Source of the DNA: Pseudomonadota bacterium
Lineage (GTDB): Bacteria > Pseudomonadota > Alphaproteobacteria > Reyranellales > Reyranellaceae
Length of the DNA: 34,172 nucleotides
Direction: 5' to 3'
Assembly (NCBI GenBank): GCA_018240685.1
Contig: JAFEFG010000052.1
Span: forward strand, 1-34,172
A program made the translations under genes and the position numbers. Shown here piece by piece: positions 1 to 7,589 of this stretch (positions are counted from its first letter, which is position 1; every line of letters starts with the position of its first letter). The notes beneath the pieces are model-generated. The model was not told where the DNA came from, searched no databases, and was given only the letters and a program-made list of their open reading frames with translations.

Positions 1-96
1 GCTGAGAGTCGTGGTAGACCACCACGTTGATAGGCCGCATGTGCAAGTGCAGTGATGCATTCAGCTTAGCGGTACTAATAGCTCGATCGGCTTGAT
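1..96 (+). rRNA. 23S ribosomal RNA, 3' end (partial)
   Basis: Only the last ~96 bases of the large-subunit rRNA lie in the window. The GTTGATAGGCCGC stretch followed by the GCAGTGATGCATTCAGC stretch and GGTACTAATAGCTCGATCGG is the conserved 3' terminus of bacterial 23S (helix 99-101 area). The exact 3' end was set by analogy and may be off by a few bases. It is followed by a ~100-base spacer and 5S rRNA. Confidence 0.93.
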
Positions 97-198
97 TTCA
101 TTCGTTCCGTGCAGCGGTCGACATCCGCTGCCGGTCTTGATCCGCATTCCTCGGGAATGCAGCACGGACTTCAGATCCTCATCCTTCGCGCTTCGACG

Positions 199-314
199 AC
201 CTGGTGGCTCTAGCGAGAGGTGTCCACCCGATCCCATCCCGAACTCGGCCGTGAAAACTCTCAGCGCCAATGGTACTGTGTCTTAAGACACGGGAGAGTA
301 GGTCGCTGCCAGGT
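199..314 (+). rRNA. rrf: 5S ribosomal RNA
   Basis: A 116-base 5S rRNA. The ends ACCTGGTGGC and GCTGCCAGGT pair as helix I, and the inner GATCCCATCCCGAACTCGG stretch is the diagnostic loop B/C region. It sits between 23S and tRNA-fMet, as usual in alphaproteobacterial rrn operons. The termini are set from helix I pairing. Confidence 0.95.
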
Positions 315-373
315 CTTCCAAGCGCGAAGGCATCTTCCGATCAAACGATGTAAAAGCACGCACAAGGATTTGC

Positions 374-450
<77 letters not shown>

Positions 451-456
451 AAAAAT

Positions 457-490
457 AGCCCGCTATCTCAACGAGATGGTGGGCTTTTTT
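457..490 (+). terminator. Rho-independent terminator of the rRNA/tRNA operon
   Basis: A 13-pair hairpin, AGCCCGC-T-ATCTC (457-469) with GAGAT-G-GTGGGCT (473-485), loop AAC, including G-T wobbles. It is followed at once by a run of six T. It starts six bases after the tRNA CCA end, so it closes the rrn transcript. Confidence 0.93.
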
Positions 491-645
491 GTTGGGAATG
501 AGCCTTAAGGTCTGGAAACGGCGCCAGCTCTCGCTTGGCGTGCGTCACCGCGAGCCACTTCTTGGGTTCGGAGGCAGCAACGTCGAGCGTAGCGTCTGAG
601 CGCTTGCACACTCAAAAGTTCGGATGTCTGGAGCCGTGAGCTCAG

Positions 646-1281
646 TCAGCCATTGTGCCCAAGCGCTTTTTCCAGAAGATCGAGATGCGCGTCCAGAAAT
701 CGCTTCGGCTCGATCGGATCGAGGCGGCCGAAGATCGTGTTCCAGACGATGGCCATGACCACCGGGCCAATCAGCGCTTCGGGCGTCGCGCTGAGTGGTG
801 ATGGCAGCAATTCGCCGCGCGCGAGACCGCGTTCCATGATTCGGCGGAGAACATCGCGGCCTTTGCCGACCAGAAGCCGGTAGTAAAGCTCGGCGACGGC
901 CGGAAAACGCTGTCCTTCGCTGATGATGATCCGGGCCAGGAGTTCGACTTCCGGGGTAAACAAGGTTTCATAGAGCCGGCCGACCAATAAGCGGAGAAGA
1001 TCCAAGGTCGATCCCTCGTAGTCCGCCACGATCTCCGGCAGCGCCTCGAAAGCAGAGCCGATACCCGAAGACAGAGCCGCTTCGAAGAGCATCTCCTTGC
1101 TGTCGAAATAGCGGTAAATCGTCCCTTTGACGATGCCTGCCCGGGCGGCGACATCCTCAAGCCGGGTTGCGGCAAAGCCGCGTTCGGCGAATTCCGCCAG
1201 CCCTGCGACAATGATCTCATGGGGCCGCGCCTCCTTGCGGCGCCGTCGCGGTTTGCCGGTCGGCTCAGATGCAGGCTCCAT
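646..1281 (-). CDS. TetR/AcrR family transcriptional regulator
   Basis: This is a 211-aa DNA-binding repressor of the TetR family. After a basic start (PRRRRKEARP, residues 11-20) comes the TetR_N helix-turn-helix at about residues 21-65, with the typical AEFAERGFAATRLEDVA helix and the signature GIVKGTIYRYFDSKEMLF. The C-terminal two thirds is a helical ligand-binding and dimer domain. I chose the ATG at 1281, 30 codons inside the longest frame, because the TetR domain follows it at normal distance and a GAAGGGA lies upstream; the start at 1371 would add a Cys-rich unrelated leader and abut the operator. The gene is divergent from the 98-aa protein and M24 genes, and the shared upstream region has two matching dyads that it probably binds. 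The inducer is unknown. Confidence 0.9.
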   Translation of the reverse strand: MEPASEPTGKPRRRRKEARPHEIIVAGLAEFAERGFAATRLEDVAARAGIVKGTIYRYFDSKEMLFEAALSSGIGSAFEALPEIVADYEGSTLDLLRLLVGRLYETLFTPEVELLARIIISEGQRFPAVAELYYRLLVGKGRDVLRRIMERGLARGELLPSPLSATPEALIGPVVMAIVWNTIFGRLDPIEPKRFLDAHLDLLEKALGHNG

Positions 1282-1375
1282 CAACAATCCATTCCCTTCA
1301 TCAGCTAGAAGACGGTCATACATACACGCGCAAACTTTCTGCATTGCGCCGCAAAGGTTGTCCGATAACAATTAA

Positions 1376-1389
1376 TGACCGAAAGGTCA
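1376..1389. promoter_or_regulatory. Candidate TetR operator 1 (TGACC-N4-GGTCA)
   Basis: TGACCGAAAGGTCA is a 5+5 inverted repeat around GAAA in the divergent region of the TetR gene. It matches the second site at 1426-1439 (TGACCGAATAGTCA) at 12 of 14 positions, and the two start exactly 50 bp apart. TetR proteins typically bind such short dyads next to their own gene. Binding is inference. Confidence 0.65.
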
Positions 1390-1408
1390 CTAATTGATTG
1401 ACCTTCTT

Positions 1409-1456
1409 CGCATCGGGATAGATAGTGACCGAATAGTCATTATCTATCCCGATGCG
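1409..1456. promoter_or_regulatory. 48-bp near-perfect palindrome containing operator 2
   Basis: Arms of 16 bp (1409-1424 and 1441-1456) are perfect reverse complements. The 16-base centre contains TGACCGAATAGTCA (1426-1439), so pairing continues TGAC/GTCA after a single mismatch at 1425/1440. The repeat ends directly before the GAGGAG ribosome-binding site of the gene starting at 1468. It could be an extended operator and, if transcribed, a large 5'-UTR hairpin. Confidence 0.75.
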
Positions 1457-1467
1457 AGGAGCATGTC

Positions 1468-1764
1468 ATGTCTGTTCCGGGAACTTACAAGATCACGGTC
1501 AAGACGCCGGTCGGACCACAGGAAGCCAAGTTGGTATTCAACGTTGAGGGTGCAGTCCTCTCGGGCTTCATCGAAAACGTCAAAGGACGATCCGATTTCT
1601 CCGGCGGCACTGTTGCCGGCGACGAGGTTCGCTTCTCCGCCAGAATCAGTACGCCGATCGGACGTATTCGCGCCGAGATCTCCGGCCGAGTCGACGGCGA
1701 CCGCTTCACCGCCGCGGCAAAGTTGCCGCTCGGCAAGGCCGAAATCGAAGGCATCCGCATCTAA
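1468..1764 (+). CDS. Small conserved beta-rich protein of unknown function
   Basis: A 98-aa protein with no signal peptide or membrane segment. It is almost all alternating beta-type residues and turns. Two copies of a strand-turn unit are visible: VKTPVG...VEG (about residues 11-29) and ISTPIG...VDG (about 59-77), with a third LPLG turn near 88, which suggests a lipocalin- or calycin-like meander built by duplication. Short proteins of this look often sit next to oxidoreductases or hydrolases, but I know no function. The ATG follows GAGGAG by seven bases. It is the first gene of a two-gene operon (24-base gap to the M24 gene), apparently under TetR control. Confidence 0.8.
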   Translation: MSVPGTYKITVKTPVGPQEAKLVFNVEGAVLSGFIENVKGRSDFSGGTVAGDEVRFSARISTPIGRIRAEISGRVDGDRFTAAAKLPLGKAEIEGIRI

Positions 1765-1787
1765 CGCCCCGAAAAAGGACCGCACTC

Positions 1788-3032
1788 ATGTTTATCACCG
1801 TGCCGACCTATTCGGTCACCGAACGCGACCGCCGCTGGGGGCTGGCAAACCAGCTCATGGAAGAACATGATCTCGACGCGCTCATCATCTACGGCGACCG
1901 CGAAGGAGCTTACCCGGCGTTTTACGCGCCCGATGCTTGGCTCACCAATGAGCGGCCGGGTTCGATTGTCATCCTCCCGAGAGGCGAAGAGCCGATCGTC
2001 ATCGTCTTCATCTCCACAGCTATCGAGGATCATATTCAAGCCGGCTACACCGGTCACCGGAGCTGGATCAGGCCGGAGAACATGTACGTCGGCAAGATGG
2101 GGACCAATGTCGTCGAGATCATCGAAGATCGCGGCCTCGACACCTGCGCTTTCGGCGTCGTGGGGCTCGAACCCTACCCGCCCTATTTTTTCGACGGTGT
2201 CATCCCCTACAACACCTGGAAGGCCATCGTCGACGACCTGCCGAATGCCCGCTTCGAGCCGGTCGGCGCCGACTTCTTCAACCGCATCGCCGCCAAGAGC
2301 GTGGAGGAGATCGCTGTTCTGAAATGGTCGGCGGAGGTCGGCGAAAAAATGTGCGAGGCGATGCGCGCTGCCGCCCGTCCCGGTGCCGGCGAGCATGAGA
2401 TCTACGCCGTCGCCCTCGATACCGCCGCGCGCAACATTGGTTACACCGGCCAAATCCTGCTCGGCTCTGGTCCGGAGTTCGTCGGCTGGGGGCCGCCGGC
2501 TTGGCTCTATCGGCCGGAGGCGCCGCGTGTCATCCAAGAGGGCGATGTCATTCTTTCCGAGGTGTTCGCGTCCTTCGGTCTGCTGGAAACCCAGCATCAG
2601 CCTGCGATCGGCGTCGGCAAGATTCATTCGGACTTCGAGGACGCGGCGGCGCTTGCGCGCGCTTCTTACGAGGCGGGCGTCAAGACCCTCAAGGCCGGTG
2701 CGGTGTTCGGCGACGTCGTTGAGGCGATGCGCTCCCCAATACGCGATGCCACCTGTTGGCAGGTGCATCCGCTCATCCACTCACTGACGCCATACACCAT
2801 GATCGGCGCCGGCGAGCATGTCGTCGACCTGCCGGAAGTCGCCCGCTACGGCAAAGTGCTGCCGCTCCCGACCATGGGCGTCGACCGCGTGCTCGAAGCC
2901 GGCATGGTGTTCTCGCTCGAACCCAACTGCGGCATCGGCAGGCGGCTGGTCAATCTCGGCGGCACCGTGATAGTCGGCGAGCACGGCGGCATCGAGCTCA
3001 ACAGCAACTCAACACGGTTGATGCGCGCGTAA
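1788..3032 (+). CDS. M24 (pita-bread fold) creatinase/aminopeptidase P-like protein
   Basis: A 414-aa protein with an N-terminal creatinase-type domain (about 1-165) and a C-terminal M24 domain (about 170-410). Family marks are KSVEEIAVLKWSAEVGEKM at about 175-195, EGDVILSEVF, and AGMVFSLEPN near residue 378. The five metal ligands of aminopeptidase P (Asp, Asp, His, Glu, Glu) are poorly kept: the Asp pair region reads SEVFASFGLLETQHQ and the last Glu region reads NLGGTVIVG. The enzyme may therefore be metal-independent, like creatinase, or use another metal set; I also do not see the creatinase catalytic His in its usual context. It follows the 98-aa gene by 23 bases. Likely role: hydrolysis of a C-N bond in a small molecule; substrate unknown. 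Confidence 0.8.
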   Translation: MFITVPTYSVTERDRRWGLANQLMEEHDLDALIIYGDREGAYPAFYAPDAWLTNERPGSIVILPRGEEPIVIVFISTAIEDHIQAGYTGHRSWIRPENMYVGKMGTNVVEIIEDRGLDTCAFGVVGLEPYPPYFFDGVIPYNTWKAIVDDLPNARFEPVGADFFNRIAAKSVEEIAVLKWSAEVGEKMCEAMRAAARPGAGEHEIYAVALDTAARNIGYTGQILLGSGPEFVGWGPPAWLYRPEAPRVIQEGDVILSEVFASFGLLETQHQPAIGVGKIHSDFEDAAALARASYEAGVKTLKAGAVFGDVVEAMRSPIRDATCWQVHPLIHSLTPYTMIGAGEHVVDLPEVARYGKVLPLPTMGVDRVLEAGMVFSLEPNCGIGRRLVNLGGTVIVGEHGGIELNSNSTRLMRA

Positions 3033-3049
3033 AACTCTGCCGTGCCGCA

Positions 3050-3072
3050 GGAGCGCCTCCGCGCGGCGCTCC
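3050..3072 (+). terminator. GC hairpin downstream of the M24 gene
   Basis: GGAGCGCC and GGCGCTCC form a perfect 8-bp stem around a 7-base loop, 18 bases after the M24 stop codon. There is no T run (only CGCAAAATCC follows), so it may be a weak terminator or a 3'-end stabilising hairpin. The rest of 3033-3287, between convergent genes, shows no gene. Confidence 0.4.
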
Positions 3073-3287
3073 CGCAAAATCCGGCGGCGTTCAGGATTTC
3101 CAAGCGGAGAGCCGAGGCGGAAGGCCGGCGAGGCATCCGACACAATCGCAGAATTGGTGGCGATGCGGTGGGCCGATAGGGATTCGAATAGGGGCCGTGA
3201 GGGGAGGTTAGGCGCTCTCTCCCCGCCTCGACACTTCCAACGCTCCTGGCGAGCCTGGCCCGGCCGTCGTCGCCCGGGGCACGACTT

Positions 3288-4151
3288 TCAGACGGCGGCC
3301 TTCGGCGCGCCAGTCCCCTTGATCTGGGTCCGGTGCATGAGGCGGCGTTGCGTCGCGTCGAACGGATCGCGCCGATGCATGGTCGTGCGATTGTCCCACA
3401 GCACGAGATCGCCCACCCGCCAGTGATGTTCGTAACAGTAGGCGGGCTGCGTGGTGTGGGCCCAAATCTCGTCGAGCAGCCGGTCGGACTCAGGCCGCCC
3501 GAGGCCTTCGATTGCCGAGTTCCGTCGTCGTCCCAGATAGAGGCCGGGGGCCTTCGATTCCGGATGGACGATCACAGCGGGGTGCCACGCTCCCGGGGCG
3601 GCGTAAGGATCATCCGTCTCCTGGATGCCCTGCCGCAGGTAGCCGCCGCTGTTGTAGGTTCCGTCGTGCTTGATCCGGCGGCCGGCGATGCGGGCGCGCA
3701 GATCCGGCGACAGTCCCTGCCAAGCCGCCTGCATGCCGCAGAACCAGGTGTTGCCACCCTGCTCGGGGATCTCGAGGGCATAGAGCATCGAGGCGTCCGG
3801 CGGCATGTCGAGGTAGCTCATGTCCGTGTGCCACGCCGCCTCGCCAGCGCCGAGCGCGCCGATCGGCCTGCCCGCGTCGTCGAGGATGTTGGACACGACG
3901 TAGACATCCGGATAGCCGGGCGGGCTCTGGCGTCCGTTCTCCTGGTTCGGCGGTGGATCGAGGTCGCCGAACCGTCGGCTGAAGGCGAGCAGGTCGTCGT
4001 CGCCGAGCTTCTGGTCGCGGAAGAGGAGGACCGAGTGACGATACCAGGCAGCCTGGATTACCGCGAACTCGGTCTCCGCAAGCCGTGCCAGGTCGACGCC
4101 GCCGATTTCGGCGCCGACCCCGGCGGTCAGGGGTGTCACGCTGACGGTCAT
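3288..4151 (-). CDS. TauD/TfdA-family Fe(II)/2-oxoglutarate-dependent dioxygenase
   Basis: A 287-aa cytoplasmic oxygenase that couples 2-oxoglutarate decarboxylation to hydroxylation of a small substrate. The iron ligands are visible as H108-x-D110 (AWHTDMSY) and H259 (DNRTTMHRRDPF), with R270 (RRLMHRT) as the 2-oxoglutarate-binding arginine. The N-terminal VTPLTAGVGAEIGGVDL is the normal TauD opening. The length is usual. The ATG follows GGAGG by five bases. It is the last gene of the minus-strand arm, 29 bases after the aminotransferase. TauD homologues hydroxylate sulfonates, carboxylates, or betaines (releasing methyl or amine groups by unstable hydroxylation). Given the demethylase-like enzyme across the locus, an N-methyl compound or amino acid is a plausible substrate, by inference. 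Confidence 0.92.
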   Translation of the reverse strand: MTVSVTPLTAGVGAEIGGVDLARLAETEFAVIQAAWYRHSVLLFRDQKLGDDDLLAFSRRFGDLDPPPNQENGRQSPPGYPDVYVVSNILDDAGRPIGALGAGEAAWHTDMSYLDMPPDASMLYALEIPEQGGNTWFCGMQAAWQGLSPDLRARIAGRRIKHDGTYNSGGYLRQGIQETDDPYAAPGAWHPAVIVHPESKAPGLYLGRRRNSAIEGLGRPESDRLLDEIWAHTTQPAYCYEHHWRVGDLVLWDNRTTMHRRDPFDATQRRLMHRTQIKGTGAPKAAV

Positions 4152-4180
4152 CTATTCCTCCCGGATGCTGTTTTGTTATT

Positions 4181-5554
4181 CTAGAGCTTCAATGCCTTCT
4201 GCGCTTCATCAAGGGCGACGCCGAAGCGGCGGCACATCTCGCCGATCTGTTCCTTGGTGATGATCAGGGGCGGCGTGAAGGCGATGCGGTCGCCGATCGC
4301 GCGGACGATCAGACCGTGCTTCAGCGCGATGTCCTGCACGGTCGTGCCGACCTTGAGCTCGGCCGGCCACGGCGTGCGCATGGCCTTGTCCTGCATCAGC
4401 TCGATGCCGGCGAACAGGCCGACGCCGCGCACGTTGCCGACGAGGGGATGGTCCTGGAAGGCCGCGAGGCCGTCCAGCATGGCCGGTCCGACGCTGCGGA
4501 CATGGTTCACGATGTCGCGTTCCTCGTAGATCTTCAGCGTCTCGAGGGCGACGGCGCAGGCGACCGGATGGGCGCCGTAGGTGAAGCCGTGGCCGAAGGT
4601 GCCGTTGGTCGCGCTCAGGCTCTCCAGCGCCTGATAGACCTTGTCGGAGATCATCAGCGCGGAAATGGGCTGGTACGACGCCGACAGGGCCTTGGCGCAG
4701 GAGATCATGTCCGGCTCGATGCCGTAGGTCTGCGAACCCCACATGTTGCCGGTGCGGCCGAAGCCCGCGATGACCTCGTCGGCGATCAGCAGCACCTCGT
4801 ACTTCCGGAGGACGCGCTGGATCTTCTCCCAGTAGGTGCGCGGCGGCGTGATGGCGCCGCCGCCGCCCTGCACCGGCTCGCCGAAGAAGGCACCGACGGT
4901 CTCGGGACCCTCGGCGAGGATCAGATCCTCCAGCTTCTGGGCCATGCGGTCGGCGAACTGCTCCTCGGTCTCGCCGTCGGTATGGAAGCGGTAGTAATTC
5001 GGGTTCTCGGTGTGCTTGAACATCGGCAGCGGGATGTCGAAGCCCGCGCGCATGTGCGGCTGGCCCGACACGCTCACCGACGCGACCGTGTTGCCGTGAT
5101 AGCCGCGCTCGCGGCCGATGATCTTCTTCTTCTGCGGCTTGCCGATGGCGTTGTGGTAGTACCACACCATCTTGATGGCGGCGTCGTTGGCCTCCGAGCC
5201 GGAGCACTGGAAGAGGACCTTGGCCATCGGCTTGGGCGCGATCGAGATCAGCTTCTCGGCCAGTTCGACGCTGGCGAGATGCCCCTTGTCGAAGAAGGTG
5301 TGATAGTAGGGCAGTTCCAGGAGCTGCTTGTAGGCCGCGTCAGCCAGACGCTTCTCGCTGAAGCCCAGCGAGGCGCACCACAGGCCGGCCATGGCCTCGA
5401 TATATTCCTTGCCCGACTCGTCGTAGACGTGGATGCCATTGCCGCGTGCCATCAGCGTGCCGCCGTGCTCGCGATAGTGCTTCAGTTCCGTCTGCTGGTG
5501 CACGACGTACTTGACGTCGCGGGCGTGGGGGGAGTTGAGCTGCATGCCGTCCAT
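4181..5554 (-). CDS. Class III PLP-dependent aminotransferase (omega-transaminase type)
   Basis: A 457-aa enzyme transferring an amino group, usually from an omega- or beta-amine to pyruvate or 2-oxoglutarate. It shows the class III order: SGSEANDAAIKM (about 118-129, cofactor phosphate), GYHGNT, LLIADEVIAGFGRTG with D259 contacting the pyridine nitrogen, and SCAKALSASYQP with K288 as the PLP lysine. I chose the ATG at 5554 rather than the frame's first at 5608 because AGAGAGG precedes it at correct spacing. It lies 72 bases after the ATPase gene and is co-directional with the whole importer, so it probably acts on the imported compound or its amide-cleavage product. The nearest families are pyruvate-dependent omega-transaminases and GABA/beta-alanine transaminases; the exact substrate is not readable. 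Confidence 0.93.
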   Translation of the reverse strand: MDGMQLNSPHARDVKYVVHQQTELKHYREHGGTLMARGNGIHVYDESGKEYIEAMAGLWCASLGFSEKRLADAAYKQLLELPYYHTFFDKGHLASVELAEKLISIAPKPMAKVLFQCSGSEANDAAIKMVWYYHNAIGKPQKKKIIGRERGYHGNTVASVSVSGQPHMRAGFDIPLPMFKHTENPNYYRFHTDGETEEQFADRMAQKLEDLILAEGPETVGAFFGEPVQGGGGAITPPRTYWEKIQRVLRKYEVLLIADEVIAGFGRTGNMWGSQTYGIEPDMISCAKALSASYQPISALMISDKVYQALESLSATNGTFGHGFTYGAHPVACAVALETLKIYEERDIVNHVRSVGPAMLDGLAAFQDHPLVGNVRGVGLFAGIELMQDKAMRTPWPAELKVGTTVQDIALKHGLIVRAIGDRIAFTPPLIITKEQIGEMCRRFGVALDEAQKALKL

Positions 5555-5626
5555 GAAAGACCTCTCTTTCGGTTGTCGATTTCTGTCGTCAAAGCCGGTT
5601 CGCTGCAATCGGCGGACCAGGGATGC

Positions 5627-6616
5627 CTAGGGCGTGGCGAAGTGGCAGGCCACCTCGTGCTGCTCGTCTTTCGGTTCCAGCAGGGGAGCCTCGCGGCGGC
5701 AGATGGCTTGCGCGGCGGAGCAGCGGCCGGCGAACCGGCAGCCGGAGCGGATTTCCGTGGGGCTGGGCGGATCGCCGATGGCGATCGCGCCGGCCGCCTT
5801 GCTCACCCGATCGCGAGCGTGGATCGAGGGGCGCGCGGCGAGCAGGGCCTTGGTGTAGGGATGCAGGGGGCGGGAGAAGAGACGCTTCGCCGGAGCGATC
5901 TCGACGAGCCTGCCGAGATACATCACGCCCACCTGGTCGCACATGTAGTGCACGACGCCGAGATCGTGGCTGATGAACACGAAGGTCAGACCCCTCTCGC
6001 GTTGCAGCCGTTTGAGCAGGTTCAGGACCTGCGCCTGGATCGCGACGTCGAGTGCCGAGACCGGCTCGTCGCAGACGACCAGTTCCGGGTTCGTCGCCAG
6101 GGCACGGGCGATGCCGATGCGCTGGCGCTGACCGCCGGAGAACTGGTGCGGGAAGGCACGTCCCGCCTCGGGTCGCAGACCCACCAGCGCCAGCAGTTCG
6201 TCGGTACGCGCCCTGCGCTCCCCGCGGGTGCCGATCTCCTGGATATCGAGCGGCTCGCGGATGATCTCCGCCACGCGGGCGCGCGGATTGAGCGAGGAAT
6301 AGGGATCCTGCAGCACGATCTGCAGGCGCCGGCGGAAGCGGCGCAGCGCCTCGCCGCCGAGCGCATCGAGGCGCTCGCCGTCGAACAGAATGCGGCCCGA
6401 AGCGATCGCGACCAGGCGCATGATCGCCGCCGCCGTCGTGGACTTCCCCGACCCCGACTCGCCGACGATCCCGAACGACGTGCCGCGGGCGACGGAGAAG
6501 GACACCTCGTCCACGGCACGCATCACGCGCTTGTGGCCGAACGCGCGGGTGGCGGGCAGTACATATTCGACGGAAAGTCCGTCGACCTGCAGGAGGGGAG
6601 CTGTCGGTGGCGTCAT
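5627..6616 (-). CDS. Peptide/opine-type ABC transporter ATP-binding protein (DppF/OppF-like)
   Basis: A 329-aa ATPase subunit of an importer. Walker A GESGSGKST is at about 52-60, Q-loop QDPYSSLNP (103-111), signature FSGGQRQR (159-166) and Walker B LVVCDEP (179-185). A C-terminal oligopeptide-transporter extension has the usual Cys cluster (SGCRFAGRCSAAQAIC). The ATG at 6616 starts the conserved PLLQVDGLSVEY; upstream codons of the longer frame overlap the preceding gene and look random. It begins four bases after the stop of the partner ATPase, with its SD inside that gene's last codons. Confidence 0.95.
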   Translation of the reverse strand: MTPPTAPLLQVDGLSVEYVLPATRAFGHKRVMRAVDEVSFSVARGTSFGIVGESGSGKSTTAAAIMRLVAIASGRILFDGERLDALGGEALRRFRRRLQIVLQDPYSSLNPRARVAEIIREPLDIQEIGTRGERRARTDELLALVGLRPEAGRAFPHQFSGGQRQRIGIARALATNPELVVCDEPVSALDVAIQAQVLNLLKRLQRERGLTFVFISHDLGVVHYMCDQVGVMYLGRLVEIAPAKRLFSRPLHPYTKALLAARPSIHARDRVSKAAGAIAIGDPPSPTEIRSGCRFAGRCSAAQAICRREAPLLEPKDEQHEVACHFATP

Positions 6617-6620
6617 CGTG

Positions 6621-7589
6621 CTACGCCTTCCAGCAGGCGACGCGGTGGCCGGGCGCGCGCTCCATGACCGGTGGCAGTTCCGCCCGGCAGGCCGCGTCGG
6701 CGAGGCCGCAGCGGTCGGCGAAGGCGCAGCCCGGGCCGATAGCGGCAAGATCGGGCACCATGCCGGGAATCTCGGTCAACTCGGCGTTGGCGTCGCCGGA
6801 CTCCATGTCCGGGATGCAGCCGATCAGGCCCTGCGTGTACGGATGGCATGGCGCGCGGATGAGTTCCTCGACGGGCGCATATTCGACCGCCCGGCCGGCA
6901 TACATCACGACAGCGCGGTCGGCGAGTTCAGCGACCGCGCCCATGTCGTGGGTGATGAGGATCAGTGCCATGCCCAGCCGCCGCTTGAGGTCGCGCAGCA
7001 ACTCGAACACCTGTGCCTGCACCGTGACGTCGAGTGCGGTGGTCGGTTCGTCGGCGATCAGCAGGCGTGGCTCGCAGGCGACGGCCATGGCGATCATGAC
7101 GCGCTGGCGCATGCCGCCCGACAGTTCGTGCGGATACTGGCGCAGCCTGTGCGCGGGATCGGAGATATCGACCGCCTTCAGCAGGTCGAGCGCGCGCGCC
7201 AGCGCATTGGCAGGCGACAGGCCGCGATGGACGCGCAGCACCTCGGCGATCTGCTCCCCGACGGTGAAAACGGGATTGAGCGCCGTCATCGGGTCCTGGA
7301 AGATCATCGATATGCGGTCGCCGCGAATGCGGTTCAGTGTGCGCGCGTCGGCGCGGGCGAGATCCTCGCCGTCGAGCCGGATGCTGCCGGCCGCGACGCG
7401 GATGCGGGGCGGCAGAAGCCCCATGATCGCCAGGGCCGTCATGCTCTTGCCGCAGCCCGACTCGCCCACCAGCGCCACCGTCTCGCCGGGCTGCACGGTG
7501 AAGGCGAGGTCGCGCAGGATGCGCACCGATCCGGATCGAGCCTGCCGCTCGACCGTCACCCCTTCGACGGCAAGAACGGGCGCCGTCAT
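6621..7589 (-). CDS. Peptide/opine-type ABC transporter ATP-binding protein (DppD/OppD-like)
   Basis: A 322-aa ATPase that pairs with the DppF-like subunit. Walker A GESGCGKSM is at about 42-50, Q-loop QDPMTALNPV (98-107), signature LSGGMRQR (156-163), Walker B LLIADEP (176-182) and H-loop LITHDM. The C-terminal Cys-bearing oligopeptide domain (GPGCAFADRCGLADAAC) is complete. The ATG at 7589 overlaps the permease stop as ATGA, so the two are translationally coupled. A much longer frame upstream is only readthrough of the other strand or frames and is not used. Confidence 0.95.
   Translation of the reverse strand: MTAPVLAVEGVTVERQARSGSVRILRDLAFTVQPGETVALVGESGCGKSMTALAIMGLLPPRIRVAAGSIRLDGEDLARADARTLNRIRGDRISMIFQDPMTALNPVFTVGEQIAEVLRVHRGLSPANALARALDLLKAVDISDPAHRLRQYPHELSGGMRQRVMIAMAVACEPRLLIADEPTTALDVTVQAQVFELLRDLKRRLGMALILITHDMGAVAELADRAVVMYAGRAVEYAPVEELIRAPCHPYTQGLIGCIPDMESGDANAELTEIPGMVPDLAAIGPGCAFADRCGLADAACRAELPPVMERAPGHRVACWKA

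Noticed and set aside
4316..6667. Long plus-strand open frame of 783 codons opposite the aminotransferase and ATPase genes
   Set aside because: Low-complexity Arg/Ala/Gly/Asp-rich translation with no family features, antisense to well-supported genes; a typical artefact of high third-position GC.
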